From assembly GCF_002288925.2 (NCBI RefSeq), contig NW_022098076.1, positions 87,490,964-87,554,963 on the forward strand: a DNA stretch of 64,000 nucleotides, given 5' to 3'. The position numbers and the translations under genes were made by a program. A model generated the notes under the pieces. That model was given only the letters and a program-made list of their open reading frames with translations. It was not told the DNA's origin and did not search any database. Origin of the DNA: Delphinapterus leucas (Eukaryota; Chordata; Mammalia; Artiodactyla; Monodontidae). Below are positions 44,743 through 56,470 of the stretch, piece by piece (the stretch's first letter is position 1; every line of letters starts with the position of its first letter).

Positions 44743-45290
44743 AAGCTGTGAAGGGTGGCGAAATATGCCACCCCCAAATATGCCACTTGGGCATAAGGAT
44801 TATTTTGAGCTAAAGGCAACTGAGAAGAAGCAGATACAAGAAAAGCTCTCTGCCCTCCTCCTGTTTGGACATAAATTTGCAGAGGGGGAAGGACAGAAGT
44901 TAATTAATGGAGACAGCTCTGGACACTTACCAGTCTGGAGATGGCAACAGAGGAAGCTACATGACAAACCTTGTTAAAACCAGCCCTTATCTACTATTAG
45001 TTCCCCCGTATCTTTACCTTCCTACAATTTGATCCCCTAGAAACTCAAAAGTCCTTTTCCTTTTTCTTGCCACTTCTCTAAAATTGTATTGGTCTTGTGT
45101 TAGGTGCTATATAATAAGCCCAAGTTCTAAGCACCCCCGTTTGAGTTACTCCTCACTGGGTGCTCCCATGTGTATGTGCCATGCACATTTTAATAGACTT
45201 CTGTTTATTCTTCCCTTGGTAATCTGTCTTTTGTTAGTTTAGTGTACAGGGCTCCCATCAGAGAACCTAGGATGGGTAGAAGAAAAAGAC
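44743..45290 (+). mobile_element. ERV LTR-like element
   Basis: GGCGAAATATGCCACCCCC near the left, GGTGCTATATAATAAGCCC (TATA-like) at 45100, AATAGACTTCTGTTTATTC, and CCATCAGAGAACCTAGGA at the right. A small open frame at 44711-44977 crosses its left edge and is not a gene. Non-coding relic; class not certain. Confidence 0.55.
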
Positions 45291-45299
45291 TTTGTTTCT

Positions 45300-45665
45300 T
45301 CTCCTACTCCTGCAGAAACCTCTACTGTCTGGCTCCTATCTGTCTGTCTCAATTCCTGTCACTCCCCCCCCGCCCCCCCACCACCATCCGCCCCCGTGCC
45401 ACCTCCCATGCCCAGCCTTTCTGCACTTCTTCAGTTCCTCAACTTTGATCTGCCCTTCCCCTCTTCAGAGTCTAAGGGAATCACTGCTTCCAGGGAGCCT
45501 CCCTGGCCTTCTGCCTAAGTCAGGGCCACCGCCACCTTGTGGACAGCCTCATCATCCTACACTTACCACAGGGCAGGGATGGGCTGTCTTGTTCACTATT
45601 CTACCCCCTGCCACCAGCACCCGGACAGAGGAGGCACTTACAAATCTGCTGAACAGAGACTGCAG
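45300..45665 (+). repeat. L2 3' region
   Basis: GGGAGCCTCCCTGGCCTTCT, GGCAGGGATGGGCTGTCTTG, TTCACTATTCTACCCCCTGC: L2 3' UTR order, with a C-rich tract at 45362-45385. Confidence 0.65.
45529..45542 (-). promoter_or_regulatory. Weak CTCF-like motif
   Basis: CCGCCACCTTGTGG, one mismatch from the reverse core. Confidence 0.25.
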
Positions 45666-45985
45666 GGCCCCGTCACAGAGAGAGCTCTGTGGCTTTCAGA
45701 GGGCCCTGTTGCTTTGAGAGGGCAGGGGGCCTTCCCTCTCAGGGTTGCAATTCACCTTGAGCCCCATCCTTCATGGCTCCATTTCACATAGCCCTTTTGT
45801 TATTTACTCCAGATAACACACATGCCTGATTCATCAAGCAAGCAACTGACTTGTTTCTCAAGTGAATTTTAAAACTTCTCTTTCCTTGTCTGGATGTTGT
45901 TTGGGGTAGAGCTGGGTACACAGCTGTGATCTGCAGGGAGCTATGGTAATGTTTTCTCAAAGGCAACCAGATAGTTGATCCTGCT

Positions 45986-46163
45986 TTTTTTTTTTAATAT
46001 TTTTATTTGGCCGCTCCAGGTCTTTTTATTTATTTATTTACTTATTTATTTGACTGTGCGGGATCTTAGTTGCGCCCACGGGATCTAGTTCCCCGACCAG
46101 GGATCAAACCCGGGTCCCCTGCATTGGGGGCACAGAGTCTTAACCACTGGACCACCAGGGAAG
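45986..46163 (-). repeat. CHR-2-type SINE
   Basis: Antisense unit with an AT-rich tail; TSD TCCTGCT at 45979-45985 and 46164-46170. Confidence 0.92.
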
Positions 46164-46229
46164 TCCTGCTACTTTCTTAAGAGAGAAGAGCCATCTGCCT
46201 TCCCCTCAACTGTTAAGAATAGACAATCT

Positions 46230-46544
46230 GGGGCTTCCCTGGTGGCACAGTGGTTGAGAATCTGCCTGCTAATGCAGGGGACACGGGTTCGAGCCCTGGT
46301 CTGGGAGGATCCCACATGCCGCGGAGCAACTAGGCCCGTGAGTCACAACTACTGAGCCTGCACGTCTGGAGCCTGTGCTCTGCAACAAGAGACGCCGCGA
46401 CAGTGAGAGGCCCGCGCACCACGGTGAAGAGTGGCCCCCGCTTGCCACAACTAGAGAAAGCCCTCGCACAGAAACGAAGACCCAACACAGCAAAAATAAA
46501 TTAATTAATAAACTCCTACCCCCAACATCTTCTTAAAAATAAAA
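46230..46544 (+). repeat. CHR SINE, long type, with 15-bp TSD
   Basis: TSD AAGAATAGACAATCT (46215-46229) and AAGAATAGACAGTCT (46545-46559). Complete body. Confidence 0.94.
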
Positions 46545-46721
46545 AAGAATAGACAGTCTTTCACTAAGCAAGAGAAGCACCTACCATTGATCAGTAATGC
46601 TGGGTGTTGGGATCCCCACCTTGTGAGAGTTTAGACAAATAAGCATGGACTTAATTATAGATCCTATGGACGTGGCGGACCTGGAGACTGAGGTTGCAAA
46701 GCAGATTCCTCAAGTTGGATG

Positions 46722-46845
46722 AAGCATCTCTGCTCCACTGTCCATTAGCTGATGAACTTGGGCGAGACTCATAACCCTCAATCTCAGTTGCTTCATCTGT
46801 AAGTGAGGAATCATTCCTGCCCTGCCCTCTCTACCTTGAAAGGAC
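46722..46845 (+). repeat. MIR fragment
   Basis: GATGAACTTGGGCGAGACTC, TCAGTTGCTTCATCTGTAAG. Confidence 0.75.
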
Positions 46846-47074
46846 TCTATTCTGATCTGCAAAAAATTCCTCACAGGAGCAAACGAGCTTGGGAAACTCA
46901 AGTAAGGAAGTTATGACCTGAGAACGTGCTATAGCAGAGAAAGAAAGGACGGAGGAATAAGGAGGTTTTTTCCTCCCAAGCCCCAGAAATGATCACGAGT
47001 CACGAGAATTCTCTGGGATCACCGGATACCAACATTCTAGAGCCGGCGGTCTCCTCAGACATCACTTAGTGCAG

Positions 47075-47202
47075 GGGCTTCCCTGGCGGTCCCATGTCTG
47101 GGGTTAAGACTCTGCGCTCCCGACGCAGGGGGCATGGCCCGGATCCCTGGCCGGGAAACTAATATGCCGCATGCCACAAGTTGTGGCCAAAAAAAAAAAA
47201 AA
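47075..47202 (+). repeat. CHR-2-type SINE, diverged
   Basis: GGGCTTCCCTGGCGGTCCC to GCCA and A13. Confidence 0.9.
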
Positions 47203-47454
47203 CCACCTACTGTTGTCTCCGAATTTCACAGGACCAAGAAGCCCCAGACACCGAGCAACAGGGGCAACAGGAACTTCCGCGGCCCCTCCGGGCCTCGGAG
47301 CCTTTTCCATTTGCCCACCTACAGCTCTCCCAGTTAATCAAAAACTGGGCATGTATAACATGAACCAAACTTCTTGAGGCAAAAAAAACACTGGCGGGAG
47401 CTTATTAAAGAGTGGTTGTCTTGTAAGGTGGGTTCACTACTTTTCCTGCTTTCC

Positions 47455-47583
47455 TGTACTTTAAGTACTTTTGTGTACTTAACCTCTCTGTGCTGCACTT
47501 TTTCCATCTGTACCTGGTTATGAAAATCAAACCACTTAAAAACAGGACCTGGCATATAAGTAGTCGGTGAATGCCGTCTATTA
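47455..47583 (+). repeat. MIR fragment
   Basis: TTAACCTCTCTGTGCTGCAC, CCTGGCATATAAGTAGTCGG. Confidence 0.75.
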
Positions 47584-47859
47584 TTGCTTTCGAAATATTC
47601 TACCAAGAACATGTATTCCTTGTATGACGAAAAATGGTTTTTAAAATGTTTTATTGCTCTTAACAAACCTCTCTTTAATGGAAAAAAAATTTACTTTTTG
47701 TTCATCAGTGTCCTCACCCTTCCCCCAAATCCACAGTCCCAATCTGAAGTAACAAGTTGCAAACTATAGTAATTTGCGTAAGGTGCTTTTCTTTTATGAA
47801 AAACCATGCGAGTCACATCTCAAAAACTTTCCGAAGCGCTACATCGCCCCGCTTCAGCG

Positions 47860-48560
47860 CGGACAGAAGAAACAATTTTTGGAGAAGGCCTCGGGCGTTC
47901 CCGGAGGCGAGCCCTTGTTCCGCTCTTGGGGAAAGGTAGCTAGCTCCCGCCATTAGGACGCGCGAGGGAAAATGGAGGCTCCCGGCCCGCCCCGCGGCGG
48001 CGGCAGCCACGAGCACAGCGCCTGCGCCCTGCGCGCCCACCCCGGCCCGCGAGGCCCTTACGGCTGTTGAGGGCGGGCGAGGGGAGGGGCAGGAGCGCCG
48101 CACCACGCCCCACCTCACGCCCGAGCGCGCGGTTCCGGCGAGTCCGGCTCCGGCCCTGCGGTCCGCTCCAGGCCGCTCCGGCCCGCCAGCCGCTCCGTAG
48201 GCGCTATCGCGCTCCGTGCTTTCCCTCCGGCCCTTTGTGTCCTGGCGCGCGTCGGAGGAAACGCGGGAACGCGCGCCGCGCTGTGCGCCTGCGCCGGAGG
48301 GCGGATGGCGCGCCCTGCCGGGAGTCGGGAATGAGTACCGCTCCCGGACGCCCCGCCCTCTCCCCGCCCCCTAGCCGCCATTTCGTGCTCCGGCGCGCGC
48401 GGACACCGCGTGATGGATGCCCGGAAACCAGGACAACAAAGGCCCGAGCGCCAGGGCTACGCGGGCTGCAGGTCCTCCCGCTGCCCGCCGGGCGAAGATG
48501 GCGCTCGAAGACTGCAGCTGTGCCCGAGCAGGGGGGGAAATGGACGCTTCTACCTCTTTC
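47860..48560. promoter_or_regulatory. Orphan CpG island with NRF1 and YY1 motifs
   Basis: About 700 bp of very CpG-dense sequence resembling a housekeeping promoter. An NRF1-type TGCGCCTGCGCC lies at 48284-48295, and YY1-type motifs GCCGCCATTT at 48374-48383 and AAGATGGCG at 48495-48503. Longer frames on both strands (e.g. 48067-48753 +, 228 codons) are Arg/Pro/Ala-rich composition effects. No exon of a known gene was identified, and transcription direction is unresolved. Confidence 0.7.
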
Positions 48561-48579
48561 GGTTGGCGTCAGGGCCACG

Positions 48580-48940
48580 CATGGCCTCGTGTGTGCACCA
48601 TCGGTAGTGTGCACCTTTCCGTGTTTGCTCAGCCTCTGGAGCTTGCACAGCCGTAGTATGCCCGAACTCGTGTTTGCACCCTCTGGCATGCACGAACCCG
48701 TGGGTTTCCACGCATTATTGTGTGCACGACCTCGAGAATGTGCTCGCACCTGAGTAGGCGCTCGCACCTGAGTATGCGCACTCTTGCATTTGAACTGCCT
48801 GGCTGCTTACACAGGTCCGGGTGTGCACGGACTCGTGTTTGCACCAACCCGGTATGTGTATAGATGCGTGGACTCTTGAATCTGTGTATTCACCAACCTG
48901 TTTGCATGGCCCAGGATGTTTTCAGACCCAGGAGTGCAAT
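48580..48940 (+). repeat. Degenerate GTGTGCAC/GTTTGCACC repeat
   Basis: CTCGCACCTGAGTAGGCG / CTCGCACCTGAGTATGCG is an 18-bp tandem pair (48743-48778). CGAACTCGTGTTTGCACC (about 48663) recurs with one change about 165 bases on. Many scattered TGTGCAC, TTGCACC and ACTCGTG words suggest an old minisatellite. It still holds many CpGs. Confidence 0.6.
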
Positions 48941-49091
48941 CCCAGCCTCCCGCGATCTGGGGCACCCGCGAAAACTATCCCGTTTATGGCCTGTTTTAGA
49001 TTCTTTTCTCTTTTGCTGAGTTTATACGCAACACATAACCACCTGTCCGCTACCCTATGCTGTTCTTAACCTTTTCTCTGTTGTTTCCGCC

Positions 49092-49430
49092 CCGTTTATT
49101 GGGCTCCTGCTGTGGACCTGACTTTGCGCTGGGGGCATGTGGTGACAATGATGCAGGGTTAGTGAGGGAAACAGAAATGGGCAGTTAAGGGCATCATGCT
49201 GCAGCTTTGAAGGAGGCGCCTGGTCCAAAAAGGTCAAGAAACGCTTCCTGGAGGAAGTCATGAACCAAGGCCAGCCTAGCCGGTCAGGCCTTAGCTGAAG
49301 AGGGTATCTGGGGTCAAGCCCCAAGTTCAGGCTCAGGACTGAAAAGTTTATTCTAGGAGGCATTTTGACCGGAGATACCATCCAATTCGCACTTGAGAGA
49401 GCACAGGGGGTTGAAGTAAAGTGGGTAGGT
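49092..49430 (-). repeat. L2 3' region, antisense
   Basis: TTATTGGGCTCCTGCTGTGG, then AAACGCTTCCTGGAGGAAGT: L2 read in antisense. Ends approximate. Confidence 0.55.
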
Positions 49431-49888
49431 GATGGAGAGGAGAGTGTGTGGGAAAAGGAGGCCTCTTTGTGGAGCCCAGGAGGCGAAAGACCTGGGGACC
49501 CAGCTCAGCAGGGAAGTGGCCTCCCCAGGGAGGAGATGGGGGAAAGCAGGATGGGGGACTGTGGTCTCTGGTTTACACCTCCTGCTGCTTCTGTGTTGCA
49601 CACACTCTTCTCCCCAGGGGAGGGGCACAGACTCAAGCCCCAGCACTGCCCTTTACCAGCTGGGCCCCTGCACAAGCATCTATGTCAGTGGGGATGGAGG
49701 GAGATACTGCTTGCAGGAGGACAGTGCAGGCACAGAGGAAGTGTTCAGTGAACATGGGATGCTAGCACTTGAACTGGACCGACTTTACAAGTCCCCTTCT
49801 CTGGTTCTCCTTTCCCTTCCATCAGAGAACCACCTCATTTGTGTATCTTTCATATGTTTAGGGATATTCTCAAGTTGTGCTCAGTATT
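49431..49888. other. Unassigned sequence
   Basis: Three overlapping frames of 105-154 codons at 49.4-49.9 kb in different phases, no domain. Confidence 0.4.
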
Positions 49889-49902
49889 CCTAGGTACATT
49901 TT

Positions 49903-50181
49903 TAATAAATTTATTTATTTGTTTTTATTTTTGGCAGTGTTGGGTCTTCGTTGCTGTGCACGGGCTTTCTCTAGTTGCAGCAAGCGGTGCGCGGGCTTCT
50001 CGTTGTCGTGGCTTCTCTTGTTGCAGAGCACGGGCTCTATCTAGAGCGCGGGCTCAGTGGTTGTGGTGCAGGGGCTCAGTAGTTGCTCCGCGGCACGTGG
50101 GATCTTCCCGGGCCAGGGATCGAACGGGTGTCCCCTGCACTGGCAGGCGGATTCCCAACCACTGCGCCACCAGGGAAGCCC
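49903..50181 (-). repeat. CHR SINE, long type, with 14-bp TSD
   Basis: TSD CCTAGGTACATTTT at 49889-49902 and 50182-50195. Internally shorter than usual by about 50 bp. Confidence 0.95.
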
Positions 50182-50195
50182 CCTAGGTACATTTT

Positions 50196-50530
50196 AAAGG
50201 TATAAAAGTCCATCTCTTCTAACATACCTCTAACATTCCCATTGAGAATCCCGCTACAACATGGAGCGCCCACACACAAACCCACCCCCCGCCCCCCCCG
50301 TTGAATGTCTCATGATGGAGAAAGGGCCACTTCACAGGATAGTCTTTTTAGTGAGACCCAGATCTTTGCAATCTGAAACGAAGGCTTTTATTCCCCATCA
50401 CCCAAAAGGTACTTTCTGAGCACATGCTGTGTGTTAGGGCTAGGAATATAGCAACCAAACAGTTCCTCCCTCCAGGAGCTTATAGACCCAAATTGCAGGA
50501 TACCGGGGTCCAAGAGCAGACAGATAGCTC
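50196..50530. other. Unassigned sequence
   Basis: Includes a C-rich tract at 50284-50299. Nothing else recognised. Confidence 0.4.
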
Positions 50531-50862
50531 CTTTTTTTTTTTTTTAATAAATTTATTTATTTTTGGCTGCATTGGGTCTTGGTTGCTGTGTGCGGGCTTT
50601 TTCTAGTTGCAGAGAGTGGGGGCTACTCTTCGCTGCAGAGCACGGGCTTCTCATTGCAGTGGCTTCTCTTGTTGTGGAGCACGGGCTCCAAGCATGTGGG
50701 CCTCAGCAGTTGTGGCATGCAGGCTCAGTAGTTGTGGCTCACGGGCTCAGTAGTTGTGGCCCACAGGCTCTAGAGTGCAGGCTCAGTAGTTGTGGCACAC
50801 GGGGTTGCTCCGTGGCATGTGGAATCTTCCCAGACCAGGGCTCGAACCCATGTCCCCTGCAT
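50531..50862 (-). repeat. CHR SINE, long type, 5'-truncated
   Basis: Antisense body stops after ATGTCCCCTGCATC, missing the last ~50 bases of the head. Confidence 0.92.
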
Positions 50863-50987
50863 CATACTTGATATGCTCATGCTGGAAGTCCATGCAGTGT
50901 GTACTACAGCACACTGGGCTGCCCGATGCACCTTGAATTAAAACTGTAGGGGGCTGTGCGGGTGGGGATTGGATGGGCACATGCACC

Positions 50988-51011
50988 CCCCCACACACAC
51001 ACACACACACA
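50988..51011. repeat. (CA)n microsatellite
   Basis: About 10 units after a short C run. Confidence 0.9.
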
Positions 51012-52003
51012 AGGGGAGTGACCTTGTCAAGCACAGCCTCCCTCTCCCCCACCCTGTTCAGGGCATAGTCCATAGTCCATGCTACTGGGGGTCAGGGGAG
51101 CTGACGCATGCTCGGAAGCACCAGCCACTTTATGCAGAAAAAACCGGCAGGGGCCCTCCTCAGACGGGGACTGTGGGCACGGAGAACATCCCCGGCTGTC
51201 TTACGGGTGGGATGGGCTGCCTCTGCCGAGCGCTCTCAGCAACCACTTCTGGGCAGCCCTGCTTGCCTGGGAGCTGGGGCCTGCGGATCAGCAGCCATTT
51301 GTTGTTCCTGTGTCACTCAGGCTTGGGGCAAGTTTTGCCACCATTTTAATCTACCAGCAGGGCCACAGGCTGGAGCTTCCAAGCCCGAGATCTGATCTCA
51401 GTAAACTGTGTAACCTGGAAGTAGGTAAGGTAGCCCCACCTCTTCTCCTGCTGAACGGGCAAGCTGTACTGGATCACTGCTCTACATTTCACTCTTCCCA
51501 AAGGCCCAAGGATCTGGGTGATGTCACCCTCCCTCAATGGCCCTTTCCTGGAGCATGGGCTCCAGAAGTGGTCTCCCCGGCCCCCTGCCCCTGACCAGGG
51601 GCCAGTGCTGCCCCCTCAGAATTCTGTGATGGGCATTGAGTCTGTGCCCAAGAAACACCTGGTGAGGAATTTCTCTAGTTTTCCAAGAATAAACCACAAG
51701 GACCTAGAAGGTTCCACCCTTGGGCAGCTTCTTTCCTCCAAAGGGTCACATCTGAGAGAGGAGGGATCCCTCGGAAAAATGAGGCTGTTTGCAGAAGAAT
51801 GAATGCCACCTTGTGTCTGCCAACTTCCTGCAGAGGCTTGTGGGCCTGTTCTGTGTAAATAATTTAATGGAAAACTCCAGAAGGGGACGCAGCCCATATG
51901 AGCCTGACCTTGCCAGCCAGCAGACAGGTTATAAAATGTTTCCTCTCTAAGCTGTGGCTGGGAGTCAGGATGCCTCAGTCACAACCCACAGAACTCTGGG
52001 CTC
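51012..52003. other. Unassigned sequence
   Basis: Frames of 94-171 codons overlap in different phases with no domain. No repeat recognised with confidence. Confidence 0.4.
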
Positions 52004-52933
52004 TTGGGAAGGGACAGCTTGGGGGGGAGTTGTGTGGATTTCTTCAGGGAGACCATCGGTCCTCGCCGCCCCCGGCGGGTCTGGGTGGAGACTCCAGGGT
52101 GTGGCGCCTCTCAGATTGCAAAGCCAGGTCCTGGTGGTCCCAGTGGCGTCCGGCCCTCTCCCCGCCCCCAACCAAGGCAGCCTCGGGCTCTAGGCAGTTG
52201 GCTGGGGGTAGGGGGCGGAGGAGAAGGCTTCCGGCGGCTCTCTTCCCGGCCGGGCGGGGTGTCCCCTTCGGGCAGCCAGGCACGGAGACGGCCGATCATG
52301 GCCCCTGCCCGCCCACTTCCCCGCCCTCCGCCGAGGCCAGTCGGGGGCTGGGCGGGTCCCCCCGCCCCTCTCAGGGCGGTTCTTCCGGGAGTCAGACCGC
52401 CCCAGCCCGGCCCGTCCGGGAGGCAGGCGGGCGGCCGGGGCGGGGCGGAAGGAGAGGGCGAGCCGAGCCACTGCCCAGAGGCCGCGCCGCCCAGGCACAA
52501 ACATTGCCTTATGTGGTGGCTCCGAGGGCCAGGGCGGCGCCCGGGGGGCTGCCGAGGACGGCCGGACACGCCCCGGGTGATCGCAGCTCTCGGGATCTCG
52601 GCCTCGTCCGGGGGACTAGACAGAGAGGAAAGGCCCCCTGCCCTGTTCTTTTTTCCGCTGGAGCACGTCCCACGTTCCCCTAGGAGGAAGTGGTCACTGC
52701 TACTCGGCCGGACCCTCTCTCTCCCCAGCTTCCCCTGCGTTTGTGGGAAAGTGTCCCTGAGGGCTGAGGTTCAGGCAGAGACCTCGGGCCTGGGCGCTGG
52801 TGGTGTGGACTCCCTGCCCCCCTGGTGCAGGGACCACCTTGGCGCCTCCCAGGCCCATCCGCACAATGCCCACAATGCAGCACCCTCCGTTGCCTTGGGA
52901 GCTGTATTTGGCCATGGGGGGACAACAGGGTGA
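52004..52933. promoter_or_regulatory. CpG-rich region with a 309-codon open frame
   Basis: CpG density is highest at about 52050-52620. The + frame from 52004 to 52933 is the second longest of the window, but it is Pro/Arg/Gly-rich and overlaps frames of 261 (+), 152 (-) and 104 (-) codons, as GC-rich DNA does. No domain, signal peptide or membrane segment is seen. I call it a promoter-like island, not a gene. Confidence 0.55.
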
Positions 52934-53392
52934 CTCATGGGAGGGACAGCCCGGGGGTGGGAAGTAGATGAGCTGCGTCCCTGGAAACGCCGTTGGTTTC
53001 TGTTCCTCGTTTCTGTTCCAGGTGGGCTTCAGGCTCTAGCCCAACAAGAGGGCTTAGCATCAAAACATGGAGAAGGAGCTGCCTTCCCACTGCAAGGGCA
53101 GGACTCCAGGGTCCCTGCGCTGGGGGCACAGGGACAGTGACCTGCGCAAGCACCCCAGTTTCCCAGAGCCTGCTTAGTGCACCCCTGTCTCTGACACCTC
53201 CCAGGCCGGGTTCTGGGATGTCTGCTCTGACTCCCTGAATGATCCTGGATTCTTGGGCCAGTATCTCACTTCTCCGGTACTGCAGCCTTTGAGCAGCCTT
53301 TGATATCTGACAAGGCAAGTTCCCTATGGGATAGTTTTCAAATGGGGCTTTTAGTGGGACGTTCACTTCAGTGAATCTCTAATAGACTTAAT

Positions 53393-53437
53393 TTCAGGGA
53401 GTGTAATTTTTTTTTTTTCCTTCAGGGAGTGTAATTT
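53393..53437 (-). mobile_element. Tail-only retrotransposition footprint
   Basis: TTCAGGGAGTGTAATTT is present exactly at 53393-53409 and 53421-53437, separated only by T9CC. This looks like target-primed insertion of a poly(A) tail alone. Confidence 0.65.
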
Positions 53438-54083
53438 GAGGCTGCATTTGAGAGATAACCTCATCCAGCCAGGGAGGCCTTTGCCTGCTCTGCACCCTTC
53501 CCACCAGGCTGCGCGGGCACCAGCTTCCTGTGACTCCCATCCCTCCTCCGACAGCCCCTTGATCCCTGGCTCCCTGGGCTCTGTTCAGGAGTCTCGGGGC
53601 ACTCATGCCCAAGTTGCCTTCCCCAGCTATTGCCTTAACTACCCAACACTGAGAAAATCATCTCCAGCCCTGTGCTGGCTCAGTGGGACCGGGCAGGATC
53701 CAAGCGCCCCAGTTAGAGGAACATTCTTCTGTGGGACATTAGGTTCCAGGAGCTAAAGAATCCTGTCAGTAGGATGGCAATGGCTGTCCTTTCCCAAGGC
53801 ACTGAAACAGTACATCAGTGGATAGACTGTCCAGTTTTAAGACTCTCCTTTCACACCGGGGAGAGATCCCTATGGAATCTGAAGAAGGGAGATGGGGAAA
53901 TGGATACTTAAAAGCACGAGACACTCTGTAATCCGTATGCGGATGAAAAGGCCAAGTCTTAGATTAGAAGGGATTTTAGTAGTCTCCTCATTCACCCCAA
54001 ATACCTGAAGCGGAAATCTCTTCTACTGAATTCCTGGATTGCTTCCAGTGGCAGGAAACTCACTACTTCAGTGTGTTTTGGGT
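53438..54083. other. Unassigned sequence
   Basis: A 106-codon frame at 53436-53756 (+) has no domain. No repeat recognised. Confidence 0.4.
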
Positions 54084-54409
54084 TTTTTTTTTAATTAATT
54101 AATTAATTTTGGCTGCGCTGGGTCTTCGTTGCTGCATGCGGGCTTTCTCTAGTTGCGGCGAGCGGTGGCTACTCTTTGTTGTGGTGCGCGGGCTTCTTAT
54201 TGCGGTGGCTTCTCTTGTTGCGGAGCACGGGCTCTAAGCGTGCAGGCTCAGTAGTTGTGGCTCGCGGGCTCTAGAGCACAGGCTCGGTAGTTGTGGCGCA
54301 CAGGCTTAGTTGCTCCATGGCATGTGGGATCCTCCCGGATCAGGGTTTGAACCCGTGTCCCCTGCATTGGCAGGCGGATTCTTAACCACTGCGCCACCAG
54401 GGAGGTCCC
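54084..54409 (-). repeat. CHR SINE, long type, full length
   Basis: Poly(T), (TTAA)n tail and complete antisense body to ACCAGGGAGGTCCC. Confidence 0.95.
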
Positions 54410-56334
54410 TAGGGTGTTCTATCTTATACAGAGTTGAAATATGCCTTCTTTAACATCCATCTTCAGAACTGTGTGTTCTGTGAAGGCAGGGTCCCTGTGA
54501 GTCTTGCTGCCACCCACAGTGCTGGAGCACAGTGGTGTTCAGTGAATGTGTTGTCAGAATGAATGATGAAGCAATATTGAATGTTTGCCCAAGTGCCACC
54601 TTGAAACCCTCCACTCTGGGCTAAACCAGCTTTTCCCCCGTCCCATATGTAATGCGGGTTCCAGAACATTCTTCATCCTTCCCACCAAGCTGCTGCATCC
54701 AGGTGGCAGTGTTTCTTCCCAGCTGTGTGCCCCCCGAAGCGAGCAGTGCAGCAGTGGAGTGGGGCATGTCTCTCTCACTGTGTGCTCCGTGCTGTCATCC
54801 ACACAGGCTGCCCCTGGAAGACCTTATTTTCAGCATCCTGCTGTGGTTGCTTCTCTCTGAGCCCGAGACTTGTCCTTTGTGTGGCACAGCTATAACTTTA
54901 ACTTTCACAATTTTAACAAAGAGGAGGGCTGCTTGCTGCACATGGCAATGGTGCCGTGCCCTGGGAAGGGCCCCTTGTCCCAGCTGGCATCTCAGGGGGC
55001 AGGGCTGGGGACCAGCAGCCTCGGTGCCCCTGTGCGGGACCTGTTCGTGAGGCCGACACTCTGGTTGTGGGCAGAGGAGATGCCAGAATGTGACTTTGGC
55101 TCAGCAAGGTTTGGGGCTTTCCCCAAGACCCCAAGCTAAGACCCGTAATCAGGTGATGAGCAGATCCCTGAGCATGACTGGTGGAGCCCCCCAGGGCCCC
55201 AGGGCTTCTGGACGCCGTGGCTCAGCTTTGCCCTCCCACAAAGCTGAACAGGTGCAGGGGAGCTGTCAACACCCAGCTAGGGGTTAGTATGTGTTTGTTG
55301 ACTGACTCCTGGATAGCTAGGAAGTGGGGAGCAGTCCTGGGTCAGTGTCCACACCTTGGACACCTGCTCCTTCCCGCCCCCCCTCACCCCTGCAGTTTGG
55401 GGCCAGGCCAAAAGCACACCTCCTGCCCTCAGTTTGTGGATCTGATGAAGGGTGGAGAGGGGAGGCTCTGGCCCTGAGGCTGCCTCGGGTGGACTGGGAG
55501 TCCTCCTGGGACCAGGCCTGGCCTGAACTTGCGACGGAAGGCAGGTGAAGGTCTACAAAGCCCCCGCAGGAAGGACTCGGGGGAGGGGGGGCGTGGGCGT
55601 GGGCAGGCTCTGCGCAGAGAGGTTTTCCTCCCCTGAAGCGGCTTTATGCCACCCAGAGTGCCCACCCTCTAGAATGACTGTCAGCCAGGGAGGGGGCATT
55701 CCAGATCACCAGGAGCCTGATGGTGGCCTGGCCAGCGGGAGAGGGCACAAGGGCAGAGGGGCAGATCACTTCTCCTGCGGACACCCACTGCAGGACCATT
55801 GTGACAGAGAGGAAACCCCGGAAACCAACAAGGTCAGTGCAGGGCAACCGAAAGGAAGATAAAATTCACCGGAGTCTGAGAAAGGAAGGCTTGGGGGAGG
55901 CCCCTCACAGGTCAGCAGAATCCAGCTCTGTCCTTGCAGAGGGCAGGGAGGGCACTGGGGCCACGGGCCCAGCTTAGCTCCAGGAAGACAACGGCTCAGC
56001 CCATCCCCCCCCCAGGGCTCGGTGGGGGGCCAGATGTGCCAGGGCGGGCAGGAGTTCACCCAGAAGCCTCCTCTCATCCCCTGCCCGCCACCCACTGCCC
56101 GCCACCCAGCTCCCTCTCGATGACACTCTGTTAACCTTTCTCCACTGGGCTGACTCTGAGTGCAGGCAGGTGCCTCCCTCCCTGCCTGCTAACAGTGGTA
56201 TGGATTTGCAGACAGGCTCAGGCCCAGACCTCTGGTCCTGCCTCAGGCCTTAGAGAGCCTGAGAGAGCACCCTGGAACCTTTGGTGGTCCATCTAAGGCA
56301 GGCTGTGGGGCAGCGGTGGGGAAGAACCCTGGAT
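54410..56334. other. Unassigned 1.9-kb stretch
   Basis: GC-moderate, rich in CCAGG/CCTGG words. Many frames of 60-130 codons on both strands, none recognised. No repeat identified. Confidence 0.4.
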
Positions 56335-56470
56335 GGGCTTTCAGGGCCAGGGTTGAGGTCCAGCTCTGACCCTAACTGGCTGGATGACCTCGGGCAGGTC
56401 ACTCTGCTCATTGGCCCTCAGTCCCTGGATCCCAGCTCTGCTGGCCAATGTGTAATTGCTCTGATTCTCA
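56335..56470 (+). repeat. MIR fragment
   Basis: GTTGAGGTCCAGCTCTGACC, ACTGGCTGGATGACCTCGGG. Confidence 0.75.

Noticed and set aside
44711..44977. 88-codon frame near an ERV-like LTR
   Set aside because: It overlaps the left edge of the LTR-like element and has no retroviral or cellular domain.
48067..48753. 228-codon frame in the 48-kb CpG island
   Set aside because: Low-complexity GC-driven sequence with an equally open opposite strand; no known protein recalled.
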